Source: Phoenix dactylifera (Eukaryota > Streptophyta > Magnoliopsida > Arecales > Arecaceae). From it: a DNA stretch of 64,000 nucleotides. Positions 49,427 to 62,883 of the stretch are shown piece after piece. Where the stretch lies: assembly GCF_009389715.1 (NCBI RefSeq), contig NC_052392.1, positions 39,351,668-39,415,667 on the forward strand, given 5' to 3'. The stretch's first letter is position 1. Every line of letters begins with the position of its first letter. Below the pieces are notes generated by a model. That model was not told the DNA's origin. It did not search any database and saw nothing but the letters and a program-made list of their open reading frames with translations. Both the position numbers and the translations under genes were made by a program.

Positions 49427-52400
49427 GATATGTGCATGTGTATATATGTATATATCTATATATATATATATATGTGCATGTGTGTGTATATATATATATG
49501 CTTGGATTCATTAAGAGTTATTGTGTTAGAGGTCAAGTGTTAGGTCGTTTCAATCCTTACATGATTTTAAAATTGAATTCTTGAAATCCATCATTGACAA
49601 CCAAGGGTTGCCGAGCTGGTATCGGGTGCCGTATCGGTCGGCTCCTGGTATAGTTCGGTACCAGTTCTGACCGAACCGATTGGGCGCGCCAGTTCACGCA
49701 CCGGCACGCCTATTTGTTTAGAAGTTCTCTCTTTTTGAACTTTTTCTATAAATTTAAGTCTAATTTGATTTTTTTTGATGTTTTTTGATGTTTCTATGAT
49801 TCCAGTTTAAGCTAGATGATGCATCTTATTGTTTCAGTGGTGTTCGATTTTTAAAGCCGACGCGACGCTACAACGCTCGCGCTATGGCAAGTATTGTCAC
49901 AGCGGGCCACTGGCCTCCGATTCGATGCGAACCGACCGGTTCCCACCAAGTCCGAGTCGAACCGGATGGAACTGTTCGGTTCTGTCTGGTATCGGCTAAA
50001 AAATTTTCTATTCCGGCCGATATTATTGAGGTTTTGGCCCCTACAGGACCAGAACTGTTTTTCTATAGCAACCGACCAGACCGGGTCGGCTTGGTTCGGC
50101 ACAGACCGGGTCGGCTTCGTTCGGCCTGAATCGGGCGGTACGGCCCTGTTCGGCGATCCTTGTTGACAAAAAAAGTGGACCATGTGAACAGACTTAATGA
50201 TGGCTTATTTTTCTTCTTAGAGAAAGGTGTAGTAAAACAAAAGCACCTCATTGTCCGCATCCTTAGGTGAATTATGTGACATGAGGTATTGTGGATTGTC
50301 AATTAATGCTCTTAGAAACAAAAATGAGTAATTACCTTTTCCGGTTTCTTTGTATCTGCGAGTAACATTCTCTCAACGAATATATGATCCATGTAATCCT
50401 TCTCGATTGAAACAAGAAAAAAGATTGAATTTAAATTGGCTTAACTAGCACCTTATAGCTTTCTGATCCATTACATGTTTTTTTATTGGTTTTACTTGGA
50501 TTTGTTTCTTTTATGTTCTTTCTCTATCAATATGGTTCTAATTTCAATGTAGGATAAACTTGGACTTACATTTATTCACAGGACCAAGACTGATTTTGGA
50601 TTTTCTCATTGTATCTCTTGAATTGGACCTAAACTTGGTTAGAAGCCCATTCCTATGAGATTTATACATTGGCTGCATTCAATTTTTAGGCATAACGATA
50701 ACCAAAATTTTCAAGCCTTGCACTTATCATCCTAGTCAATTTAATAAATCTTTTTACACCAATCATTCCTTTAATGGGCTTCATCCATTGTCACTTCTAT
50801 TTCCTTTAAATACTCATTGACAGAGCTTAATTTGTGTACAGGGAATTTGCTGAAAAACATTTGACATTAAATTACACTTATTGAAAAAGAAAGTGTGCAT
50901 ACTTCTATAATACATCATCTGTAGTCCCAGCTTGGATCATGCCCTAGTACAGCCAATCTACTTAATCATGTTTGGGCTTGTGCTGAACTTGTCATAAAAA
51001 AGTTTTGTCAGTGAACCCCCCCCTCCCCTTTTTGACTCTGCATAGTGTGCATGATGCGCATTTCATCATCTTGACATTATCTTCTGGAAGTTCTCTAGCT
51101 TTATATATTTTCTAGTAAAAGCTAAGTCAGTAATTTAGTAATGGGCTGTTCCTTACCATTGTTTGCAGATATTTGCAGGATGCTTTTAAGGTTCCTCTTG
51201 TAATACAGCTAACCGACGATGAGAAGTGCATGTGGAAGAATCTCTCAGTAGAAGAGAGTAAAAGGCTTGCTCGTGAGAATGCAAAAGACATAATTGCATG
51301 TGGCTTTGACATAACAAGAACTTTCATTTTCTCAGATTTTAATTATGTTGGTGGGTAAGTTATAGTTGAGTATTGTCCTTTCATTGGCATGAATAGATAT
51401 GCCAATATTTACTGGCTGCATCATCATTATGGCAAGGCATTGACGACAATGTTGTTATTGAGGTTATGTCTGACAGATTTTGCATTGCATCTGTTTGACT
51501 TCTGTTTCATATTTTTTCTTAGTTCCTTAGATTTCACTCTGGAGCGTTAATATGCATAGATAATTTGCTTGTATACATAAAAGCTCAACAATCATTGTGC
51601 TGACCATTCTAATTGGTTGACCTCAAGATCACTTAAATTCCATTTGCATGGTGGATGTTGTTTAGTTATTCCTATCATGGAGATTGGCATTTTTGTTATA
51701 TTAATTTATATACAAAAAGACAGGTTGTAAATTATCAAAAATATGATTGGTGTATGCTGGTGATGGCATTGAACTTGATAGGTTGTCATACTCGTTATAT
51801 GCGCGTTTTGCAGAAGTTAGAACCGACAACCGACGAATTGGCATCTCTTCTTGGTAGAATAGGTAGAGCATGACTTCTTTCAACGGCAATTTATGATGAA
51901 ACTGATTCCCACCTTGGACTCACTGAACTCCCTTCGACTCTTCTGACACCGGAAGAAATGGCATCGCTGACTCAAAAAATTCTGTAAACCTTTTTGTTTA
52001 TACTGTTTTTGTTTTGTTTGTGGGATGTCTGGAATTCATTACGTGTATCCCATTCCTAGAGACAGAGCCAGATGCATACGACTGAGTGGAGACAGCTGTG
52101 GAAGCTGCAATCCTGGAGGAGAGAATGAAGTAGGTGGGGCCCGCGGGACTAGAAAACTCGTTTCCCTATCTATCTCTCTCATTTCTTCTGGTCGACGGCC
52201 TTCCTCTACTCTTGCTACCAGGCCCGGTAGTGACAGGGATGCTACTGCATATGCTACTGCATGTGCTACTGCTACTACTACCTACTGGTTATCATCATCA
52301 TCGTCCTTGTTAATATTATTTTTTTGGTTTTCAACTTTACGGGTGTGGTAATACACATATGAAGTTTTGAGATGATGCTGAACTAATCAGGTAGACATAA

Positions 52401-55400
52401 TGAACCGCTGATTTTTAAGACAGCAGAATAAAATGAATAAGGGATTGCTGGCTGCAGAAGAATATTTGCATGTTTATGGGCCAAAAACACACAAATCCTC
52501 ACAGCTTTGTCTGTGCATACGTTCGTTTGTCTCATTAATTTCTTGGTTGTAGAAACTAAGCAAACCAGAGTCACATCACAATTATGCCACTCCTCTTGTA
52601 TGATAAAACTTTTATGTGACACTGAATTTAATTCTTATTCAATGAGTTAATCTCCTAATGCTTTGGTTTTTTTCTTGCAGTGTCTTTTATGAAAACATGG
52701 TCAAGGTTGCAAAATGTGTCACATTTAATAAGGTAAATGTTATAGTTATTTGAGATCAATACCAATTTTATGTGGGATAGGTTTTTCCTGTATTACTGTA
52801 CATGAATCATCACTGGAAGGGTTTTTTCTTATATCTTGCATTTGTGCAACTTAGGTTGTGGGAATATTTGGCTTCACACAAGAAGATCATATTGGAAAAA
52901 TTAGCTTCCCACCTGTGCAGGTTCAGTTAAAAATACTGTTAAAATGCTTATAAATTTTCAGTTATTTTTTGCTTTCTGGTCTATGTGTTCAAGGCTTCAT
53001 GTGTGCGTACCTGACTTGCTCTTTTCTCTAACATATCTGCATCGGAAGTTTTGAAGGAACTGCTTGAGCTTAATATCATAAGTAAATTCTTTATCTGCAG
53101 GCAGTCCCATCATTCCCTAGTTCATTTCCACATCTTTTCCCTGGAAAGGACCAGCTTCGTTGCTTGATACCATGTGCCATTGACCAGGTGCTAATTTCTA
53201 AATCTTTAATACTCTGTTTTTTGATTTAAAAATGTGTATGCTCAATAGTAAAGATTGGCATTTCCCCACTAATTAGGTTATTGTTTGAACTGATCTCTAT
53301 TTTGGCACAAGTTAATGACTGGCTTTTACCTGGACACATGGCACATGGCCAAGATGTCTTGAAGATTCTGAGTTAAATATTTAAGAACTGAGCTTGGTGT
53401 GTCCTTTTTCTCTTTTTGTGTTATGTATGTATGAATTATCAATTGATAAGTAGTTCAGTTTGGTTTCTGTCCTATACCTTGCATGTGAAAGCACGCGCAG
53501 TTGATCAACTCATCCGTCCTCTTGTTATTCAAATATAACAGAGTTCTGTAACTTCTATATATGGCTTCATTGTGTTTATTCAAATGATGTACAATTTGGT
53601 AGATTGGCTTCCTCACGTTTCAATAATATAAACAAGACCCTTCATATAATGTTACGTTTGGCAACATTCACTATAAGTTCCAAGTATTCATGTGGGGAAA
53701 TAATGTTATAAGATCAGTAAATATTCGAAGTTCCAAAAATTGACATGAAAAGTGATGCTGTAATTGTTTTTGTAACACATCATGTCAAGCAGTGCAGTGT
53801 CATTTCATCCAGTATCAAAACATTGAATTGTCATGATAGTTCAAATATCCTGTTTTTTAAAGTGTCCAATTGTCGCTTTATAGATCAAATTTCCTAGTTG
53901 CATTTTCTTAAGTTGCTCTGTTGGTTTAGAATGGACTAGTAACGTACTGATCTGCTATTGTATTAACTGGTGCATGAAAATTTTGGCGCAAGTATCAATG
54001 TTATCTGTTGAAAAGAGGTGGTGCTTCTGGTAATAAGCCCTTCACAGGGGCATGATCAAAATCTGGAACTTCTTTGCTTGTCCATGAGTATGATAATTAA
54101 CCAATAGTTGTGAACGAACTTAGAATGTGAAGACACCAGATTTGAAATTTTGAATGACATTTTGATGGTCTGGTTTGTACAAAATGAAGTCACAGATATG
54201 GGTGTCTCTCCTGTATCTGATAGTTGATCATTATAGCTTGACTTCTCGGCCCACTCTCTGATAGTTTAGTAACCAATTGTGTAGACTTTTTGAAGATACC
54301 TTGCTAATGCATCTTAATTTTGATTACAATTTTGCTATCATACTTTACATCTTGTGGTCATCATTAAACCTCAACAAGGTGTTTCAGTGGCTTTTAGAAA
54401 TCAGCTGTTTTGGTTTAGATTGATATTTTAATGCTTTAGTTGGTGGGCTTTAATTTAGTAGACAGAGAAGTGATGCACCTCTGTTCAACTCACCATTTAA
54501 GGTCTTCATTAGGTCCTGAAGAGCTTCAGGTAGCCTTTGTGGGAACTATCAAATGCTCCATCCATCATATATGCATAATCTGCCTTGCATGTCAGCCAAT
54601 TAGTGCTCCATGGTCCCACCAATATGTGCTTTTTGAAAGCATTCTTTGATACTATTGTGCCAATGGTGGAATCATGAGCTTCATGAGAAGGATTGACTTA
54701 TGCTACACAGAGGTTGAGAGTTTCTCACATTTATTTAGGAGACTCTTTGATAGTTGTTAGTTGGCTTTCAGATCCACCGCATGTTGATGCCACAATTCTT
54801 TCAGATCCACCTCCTACTGATGCCACACTTCATCCACTTCTACATGATTGCTGATGGATAATGCGTGCCATGCTCTCTATTGAGGTATCACATATTTATG
54901 GGGAACCTAATAGCACTGTTGATCGGATGAGGAGCTATGTGTCCAATCACGCTGGGACTACATTATGGGATTCTTCAACAAGTCTTCCTTCTTAATTGTT
55001 GAATATTTTGTTTTCCGATTCTCACGGATGAATCTATACTCGTATTAATTAATTTATCCAACTTACCAAAAAATAAGAAATCTTTGATGCCTTTATTGAA
55101 ATTATCAGTCACTTCCACCATTCTTCAGTGAAATTCATCATCTCTGTAAATTGATTCTTGCATTGATACTGTTTATTAATATCTCCACTGATTGGTACTA
55201 GCTTCTAAATCTTTTTGAAGAGCAGAAAACCATGTTTTATTAGCGAACTCTAACCCTAAAATTGGAATTGTGTAACAACACATTTTAGAGATCAGATACA
55301 CAATGCAATTTAATTTTCTAGTAATTTTATTATTCACAGTGGGTGCAATTGTAGTTTCAATATTGTTCCTGCTTTGTTCATCATCACTTCATAATAGGTT

Positions 55401-58400
55401 CTCATGTTGCTACTATCACCTAACAGCTGCAGATGCCTGACATTCATGGCCTGTTCAGTTCTGCTTGAACAATTTCTACTTTATTCACTCCATGTCTGAG
55501 TTAGGGTGATGAATATTTTGTTGGTGTTGGTATGGAATTTGCCTATGTGCATTTTTCGTATCTGAGGATAGTCAAGTGTGCTATTATAGCTGTTTTTTAC
55601 CAGTCTTGTTTGTATATCATGTCTTTTTGTTGCTGCTAAGACATTCTCGTTTACCTTATAATGTCATTTATGATACAGAGCATTCTGTCAGTCACTGTGT
55701 GAAATTAATGTCAAAGTCTGGAAGCTGTAACTGTATACAAAGTAAATTTAGACCTTTGGAAATAGAGATTGGAAGTCTTTAGTTAAATTTTTAATAGCAA
55801 ATAAATAGATGAATTGTTTATTCGTCTTAGATGTGTTATATAGGTTGTCGACATGATGCACTATGCTCTTTCATTGTTGTTTTGTGACGCGTCTTGGTTT
55901 GACTAGTTGGAGATCAATATTTTCCTTTCTCTGCTTTTTGATTATTTGATTTGCTTGAAGTTTTACCTGATCTTTAATTATTTTCTTGCTCCATAATTAT
56001 GTTTTTTTTAAAATGTTACAACTTACAACCCTTTCCCTTGTATACTATGATATGGCATCATATAACTGTTTCTGACCAGTTTCCCCTACCTTACCATGTT
56101 TCACCGTTCATTTCAGGATCCTTATTTCAGAATGACACGGGATGTGGCTCCCAGGATAGGATACCAAAAACCGGCTTTAATTGAATCGTCATTCTTCCCT
56201 GCTCTTCAGGTACTCAAGTGAAATGCGTTTACAATAGAAATTGAACAATACTGTGATAGTTCAATAGAAAAGGTAAATTCATGATTTGATTTTATCTCTA
56301 TTTGAAGTTGTGTTTTTGGTTCAATTTTGAACATGATTAGTGCTTGCTATCTGTCAAATGTTATGGATGTATTGTGGTTGCAAAATATGCTAGTATTGTA
56401 CAACTACTCTACTGTAAACCAAGATTATAGATGTTGCTAGCTGATGAGGGGAAAATAACAGTAGAAGAAAGAGTTTAGAATCTATCAACGAAAAGAAACA
56501 TCTGGATTGCACCAAATAATCTTTTGTGAAATCCATCAGCTATAAAAAACACTGGGGGCCTGACCAAGCATTTAACTGTATAACAAATTTTCTTCTTTAT
56601 TTTGAAGATCAAGTAGATTTATGTTCATGACTTAACAAGTTTAATCAATACATACAATTTCTAATTTCTCCAGTCATAACCCTAGTAGACTTGGGTGGAC
56701 TGCTAAAACAAAGAAGATCGTAGGCTTGAAACAAGTAAGTCCTATCATTTCATCATTCTGTATTTCCACTTTTTTGCATTAATGTAATTGAGCCTTCTTG
56801 TGTCAGCATTATAAAGTAGCATTGTGTTACTTAACCATATCTCTCTCTTTGCTAGAACTCCAGTTGGTCTAATTCTAAGCTCTCTCTCTCTCTCTTTCTC
56901 TCTCGCTCTCTCTGGGGCAAGCTTTTTCATATGGCATATGCATGGGACAGGCGATCTTCAAAGTCTTCCAAACACTTTTTTTTAAAAAGCAAGAAATGCC
57001 TGTTCATGTCATGTGCAACTTTTTTTTTTTTTTAATTTTGAGTGTGCCTACTTGTTAGAAAAATAAACTCAGGAGCGTTATTGATACACGGATGACACAT
57101 GAATCTAGGAAGAAGGAATGTGTTTATGTAATGCACAGAAAGGTCGAATGGATAAAATGGGGCATCAGGGGATCAAGTTCTAGATCCATGACAATTGTGC
57201 AAGATTTAATGATTTATGCTTAACATGATACTACCGCAAGATATGTGCTTTTATATGCCACTTCCCTTATCAATTTTCTGCATGCATCACTTGCTCAACC
57301 AGCTAAGCATTATACCATGACAAATGGTAACCAGTATTCTGTGTCACTCAGTGACCATCTGGCTTTATCAGCTCATATGGAGTGGATTGCGGAACTAGGG
57401 AATGAGATATATAATAAATTAATAATTTTCTCTACATATTCATCTAAACACAAGTAAAAGAAAATGAGTAGGTGTATAAACACATGAAAATCATTATGCA
57501 TGTTGAATGAGACTATGCTGTTTGCAATCCACTCTCAATCTATTTTCTTGTAGATGAATACTACTTAAATTCTCACTTTACTGTTTTGAGTATGTTCCAT
57601 TTAACTGCATAGTTTCCTATGGATCGGTCACTCATATCTATTCGTTTCCTGAACCTGAATATGAACAGGGGGAGACAGGAAAGATGTCGGCAAGCGATCC
57701 AAATTCTGCAATATATGTGACAGATTCCTCCAAAGACATAAAAAATAAGGTTTGTCTTCTATATAACATCACCATTTTTATATTTCTCTAATGTGTGTTA
57801 TTTTCCAATTTTTATTAAAAATTAAGGTATAAGTTGCTTTGGTAATCCTGAATGTTAACTCGGCATTTTCCTCTAGTTGAAGCTTCATTTGTCGTTGGTT
57901 CCAAGACTAGGATCAATATCTGTCTCTTTGTTTTCGATCAAGTGTGATATATCATAAGAAGTCCTACAGTTCTGGTATGCGTTTTCTGATTGTTGGTATA
58001 ATGTTAGAGTACAATACTGTTCAGTGTATGGAGAATCCTCTATACTAGATGTTTGAAAGAATCCTATAGACTAGATATTTGACTTGCGACAGAAACAGAT
58101 TGTATCATGCTAATAAATTAATTGACTGCCTTAGTGCTTTTGGAAAATCGATCTAAGAGAAACCGTAGTCATGGGGTTTTTCCTATATGACAGTTCATCT
58201 AACCCAAAAAAAAAGCAGTGTAGGAACTTTCAGTCCATTCCAGGTTTTGCTTCTCTTGATTCAGCAGCTTGATTTTTTCCAATAATTTTTTTTGCAAGGT
58301 TATGATTTTTTCATGCGTTTCTCTAAAATATTTTAGTCAATGGTGGATGTTCAGTTTTAGAAGAAAAGGCAGGTGCCGACAATGACATGCCAATGTAATC

Positions 58401-61400
58401 AAGAATTTAGCTGAATCAGTTCATTTTTGTCAATAGCATGTAGTGGTTACCACAGATCTGCTAAGCTTTTATATTTCCCACATCTTACAGAAGAATACTG
58501 TGTTATTATGGCTGATTTTGGAAGCTTTGGGTCATGGCCTTGATTACATACCATGCTTCAAGTGCTTTGTCATTTATATTAAAGTGTGTTATGCTACCAA
58601 TAACCATAACCAACAAACCATTGTCCTGACTACATGGGACGAGTACTCTGCCATTTGATCCTATCAGGAGCTACAACCATTTTCATTGTCAACTTACACT
58701 CTGCTGCATCTTAGAGTTCTGTGGTCTTCACTCCTTACTCCTTTAAACACATATCTTAGTTGTCCTCATTGGGTCTCCTCAGTTCTTTTTTGCCAAATCT
58801 CAATAGAGTTTCGATCTCAATTTCTCCTCCGTTGGTGTACTAATGTATTCTTTGTAAACTCTTCATTTGCTTGTGTTCTCCACAACCTATTCAACAATTT
58901 CTTTTTTACCATTCCTATCTCTGCTAGGAACCTCTTCACCATCCAACATTCTAATTTATAGTATTATTTAACAACGATGCATTCCTTGCCTTCTAAAGTT
59001 CAGGTGGCATGTAACAGAGTCCTCTATTTGGCTGCATAGGGCTGAGACCTGGAGACCTCCAGCACATATAATATATGATTTCAACCCATTTTTGGTGGTA
59101 TAGACCCATATCCAATATGGATGTTCTGAAATTGGTTTTTGAGTCATCGAGTTCTCTACCAAAGAAATAATCTTTGTCCCCTCTTCCCCTTCCCAACTGA
59201 TCAATTATGACCTACCATAATGACATCAGTAGTAGGCTTTCTAGAGATTGGTGAAGGATGTTCTACCAAAAGGATGTTGGTATTAACAATAAATTTGCAA
59301 AATGCCATGTTTACATCCTGAAGCTAATTTGGGAATTTGTATGGGAAATATGTGTATGGAACTACCAAAACAATCCATACAATATCAAAAATATAAATAT
59401 ATAAAAGTTAAAAATATAATTTAACTAATTATTTTTCCCTATGTGCTCCTGCTGCTCTCTCCTTTTACGTATTGGCAAGTTGGATAGTCAAGAGTCAAAT
59501 GCATGTCCAAATCTGATTCTTTCATCCGTTTCCATGCAACACCATGGTAACCCTGAGAACCTGAAAGCAATTCAGTTTTTTGATGAGCTACACTGCACCG
59601 CTGATCAGGAAGAGGGAATTTGAGGTTTTAAACCATTTGTGTGGGCGTATATGTTTTGCTTATTCTTATTAATGTTAGTCTTTCATTCTGAAGCAATTAT
59701 AACCATTTCCATGGTGCAACTTTTTCCAGTTTTATAAAAGTGAATGGGGCTTTGTTTGTTAAAATTTGTGAGAAGTCGAGAACTTCTGTGAATTTGGATT
59801 GTATTGAAAATTGTTAACAAAAAAAGTTAGGCTATTATTTAGATTGAGCTGGTATGTTATAGACATGATAGACGGGCAGGTTTGCCTGGAGCATCTGACC
59901 TGCTCTTGGCTGTTGGTTGAATGGCACAACTTTTGATGGGTCTGGTTGGGTCCAGGTCCTTCTTTGTGAAGGCTGAACAAGCCCAGCCTGTCCCTTTGCA
60001 AATCCTATGTGCATGTCCTGAATGAGTATGTATGGTATATGCAAATGTTCCTAACCAAAAAGGCATTATCTGTACTGATACTTTTTCTTTTTAGGTGAAT
60101 AGATATGCCTTTTCTGGTGGCCAAGATTCTATAGAGAACCACAGGAAATATGGAGCCAACCTAGAGGTATGGTTTTTGTTTTGTTATGTATGGTAAGCTC
60201 ATAAATGTCATAACCCTTGCAAATATATGGCATGAGAGATAATTAGTAGTTCATTTTACCATATTGATACTGACTAAGCAGATTTAAGTGCTGATGCAGG
60301 TTTTTCAAAATTTTCAGTGGAATGTTTCTTAGTATTTTTAAACATAACAAATATCTTAATTTCATCTGACTCTTTGATTGAGGTATTAGCAGCAGAGCCA
60401 TGTTATCATCCTCTTCATCCTTGAGGAGATTTACCGCACTCGTTGAACTTTACTTTGAATATCTACGCATAAGATTTCTGTATCTGTTAGACTGAGCATT
60501 TGATGTCTGCTCACGAACAATTTTATGGTCCAATAGATTTCCTGTTGTGGGTTTTGCTCAGGTGGACATTCCTGTCAAGTACCTTAATTTCTTTCTTGAA
60601 GATGATGCTGAACTTGAGCACATCAAGAAGGTATTTCTAGAGATCATCTTGTTCAGTTTAAGGTCATCTTATTCTTTTTTGTCTATAAACAAGCTGCCTT
60701 ATGATTTGGTTCCCACTGGATTTTGTTTATCTACTTGCCCTGTTTATTTCATGGACATATTCCAGGAATATGGTGCTGGAAGGATGCTGACTGGTGAGGT
60801 CAAGAAATGTCTTATTCAGGTCCTCTCAGAGTTGGTCGAGAGACATCGCCAGGCTCGGGCTGCTGTTACAGATGAGGTATGCACCACATCAGAATCATTT
60901 TCTGCAACTTGTTTCGCTTTTCAGAAGACTTCATTATCCTTCGTAGAAAGAGTTTGTAGTGACATCAGTTTTGATTCTTTGCCATCTTCGACGGAACCTC
61001 TTGGTACTGGCTTTTAGGCCCTGTTTGGGCGCACAAACATGCTTTTCGTGCGTAAATTCCCCCTGATGACCAGAGTTGAGCTACTATCTATCTGGAGAAG
61101 AAATTTAGTGTTGCCAGAGGTTGCGGACACTTGCTATCCCCAGTAACTAGGATAATGAATTCAAATTAGAAGGTGATTTAACTTATCCCTAGGTATAGGA
61201 ATTATGAAGTTGGTGACCTTTTAATGTCCTCCTTTTGGTAACATCCCTGGCTATGGGAAGTGATACATGAATAACCCATTTGCCCATCCGAAAAGGGTCA
61301 TCAAAAAATTGACCTTGCTACAGCGGAAGGTAATGGAGAAGTAATTCTTGTCATCATCCATTTAGACCGAAGAGTCACATGATACCCCTTGGTACATGAA

Positions 61401-61817
61401 AGTGATTACTATCTACCTTCTTAAAAGATGGAGAGGCATCTTCTATCACCAATACTAAAAAAGGTTTATATATGTCAGTTTGTATTTATTCATGAGAAAA
61501 AACCAAAAACATACATGAGAACCAATTTACATGTATATTCTACTTTTAATTTTTGTCAAATCTTCTCATCGAACTTGGATTTTCATATGATGTTTTTTCT
61601 ACGATCTAGTTAAAACGATACATGGACTCTTTCAAGTTCTTGTTTTATCTCCTCTTTCTTTCCCTAACACAAGAACTTTGTTGGCACCTCCCTTTCTCTA
61701 ATCCACAGTTTGTTTAAATTTAAGCCAGAATGAGATTCATGACTGACAATTCTTTTTTTTCCCCAGATGGTGGATGCTTTCATGGCTGTCAGACCTCTAC
61801 CCAATATGTTCAGCTAA
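47086..61817 (+). CDS. Cytosolic tryptophanyl-tRNA synthetase
   Basis: A class I aminoacyl-tRNA synthetase that activates tryptophan with ATP and charges tRNA-Trp for cytosolic translation. Twelve exons: 47086-47306, 47402-47521, 51169-51354, 52681-52732, 52855-52920, 53101-53187, 56117-56209, 57669-57749, 60095-60166, 60562-60630, 60766-60876 and 61767-61817. All have GT-AG borders and consistent phases, and give 402 residues, the usual length for the plant enzyme. The HIGH-type motif is HLGH (residues 103-106, in [14 protein letters not shown]) and the KMSKS-type motif is KMSAS (280-284, in [12 protein letters not shown]). Other eukaryotic-type TrpRS blocks are [74 protein letters not shown] and [14 protein letters not shown]. 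There is no WHEP domain and no transit peptide, so the product should be cytosolic rather than organellar. Start: first ATG, in an acidic, hydrophilic N-terminus typical of plants. Introns 2 (3.6 kb) and 6 (2.9 kb) carry transposon debris. Confidence 0.97.
48975..49500 (+). repeat. Long compound TA/TG/CA microsatellite in TrpRS intron 2
   Basis: About 520 bp made almost only of TATATG, TACATA, TGTGTA and TATCTG words. A block ending AGATATGTGCATGTGTATAT is duplicated about 84 bp apart (about 49343 and 49427), so larger-scale slippage or unequal exchange has also occurred. Overlapping open frames here are an artefact of the lack of stop words in some frames. Confidence 0.95.
49602..50162. mobile_element. 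hAT-like MITE (561 bp) in TrpRS intron 2
   Basis: The left end is CAAGGGTTGCCGA and the reverse complement of the right end is CAAGGATCGCCGA, 11 of 13 identical and starting with the CARGG word common to hAT ends. The flanks are TTGACAAC (49594-49601) and TTGACAAA (50163-50170), 7 of 8 identical. The outer thirds are GC-rich and built of GGTATCGG, TTCGGTACC and GACCGGGTCGGCTT words, while the middle is AT-rich. There is no transposase. GC content differs sharply from the surrounding intron. Confidence 0.82.
54831..55045 (+). pseudogene. Decayed LINE RNase H tail in TrpRS intron 6
   Basis: In the frame starting at 54831 the sequence reads HPLLHDC, a TGA stop (54852-54854), then [40 protein letters not shown], further stops, and [11 protein letters not shown]. 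This is the C-terminal end of a plant LINE RNase H domain (the usual pattern is HPLL.D..RM...F...HVYREANAAADW...). The catalytic Asp in the last motif is kept but flanked by changed residues. Several stops make it a clear pseudogene. The remainder of the element is not recognisable. Confidence 0.7.
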
Positions 61818-62883
61818 ATAGCTTTTGACATACAGATTTCAACTCAATTCCTCTCAAAGGATTAAAATGAGTGAACAGCAAAGTATTTCTGCTTTACTGA
61901 TTATCACTGAAAGAGTTATTGTACTACCCTTATTTATATCACAACCGAAGATAAGGAAATCAAGTTTGTAGAAATGAGATTTCGGGAGGACAACGAATTT
62001 ATTTGTCTTGCATAGTTCTGGCGGCAAATGTTGTTGAAAAATTGTTCTTGTTTGCGCAAGGGCCAAAGTAATTTAATGTTTTCTGCTCTGTCGATCAACA
62101 CCTGCAAAATATTTTCGGTGTTGCCAGTATTTCTGCTCTCCAGGTTGTAAGCTATTGTGCTGAAACAGTCACAAGTTTGAACAGTTGATAATCTGCATCA
62201 ATAGAATGCGAGCTGAAATTCACTTAGAAATTGGATTATTTCTCATTATTTCGAGGCTATAACTGTTGGATTATAAACTAGATCCCTGCATGTGCCATGT
62301 AAGCGGAAGGAAGCATGGATGGCATTGATCCTCTTATCTGATCTTTTTTTTTTCTTTTATTGATGTGGCTCGATGAATGCTTTTATATTTTGGCGTCTGT
62401 AATTCATTGTTTTGCCCTGAAGGAAACAAACTTAGCTGAGTGTAATATGAAATCTGTACACATGATGGCATCTGCATCCGCTAATGTTTATATGCAAAAT
62501 ACTTTTCTTTCTTTTTTCCATGTACCGGTGTTTCACTGCATGGCTGATAGGATTTGAATGGCTGTGATTCTCCGGTGAATGAAAAATATTTTAAGTCGTT
62601 TTATCATACTTGATTAACAAGCATCAATAACGACGCCGACGGGATGAACTTGGTTCCTCTACCATGATGTAAGAAAGGTAAATTTAATAGGGTCAGGAGT
62701 CACTACCGGGTGTGAGAATTGCGTAACGTGGAGGAGAGGTAAAGAGTATAAAGATTTATTTCCCTTAAATATGATTCAAGAAATATGGTTTGAAGGTACC
62801 TGTAGCTGCTTGGCGGCCGGTCACTAGGTGCAAGTGAATCACCGAATCCCTGCTGCTATGGGACGTCACCTGGCGAGGAGGGT
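61818..62883. other. TrpRS 3' UTR and intergenic DNA
   Basis: No gene recognised. The first few hundred bases should include the TrpRS 3' UTR. The rest, to the LINE remnant at 62884, is ordinary mixed-composition DNA with short open frames only. Confidence 0.45.

Noticed and set aside
48925..49584. Many overlapping long open frames of Tyr, Ile, Cys, Val and His on both strands
   Set aside because: They are translations of the TA/TG microsatellite in TrpRS intron 2.
52025..52351. 108-codon frame in TrpRS intron 3 with GCTACTGC repeats
   Set aside because: Low-complexity trinucleotide-like repeat in an intron; no family features.
57245..57457. Frame in TrpRS intron 7 suspected to be a retrotransposon polyprotein piece
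   Set aside because: It is too short and diverged to support such a call from sequence alone.
61019..61400. MITE-like start (GGCCCTGTTTGGGCGCACAA) in TrpRS intron 11
   Set aside because: No matching inverted end or target duplication found in the intron.
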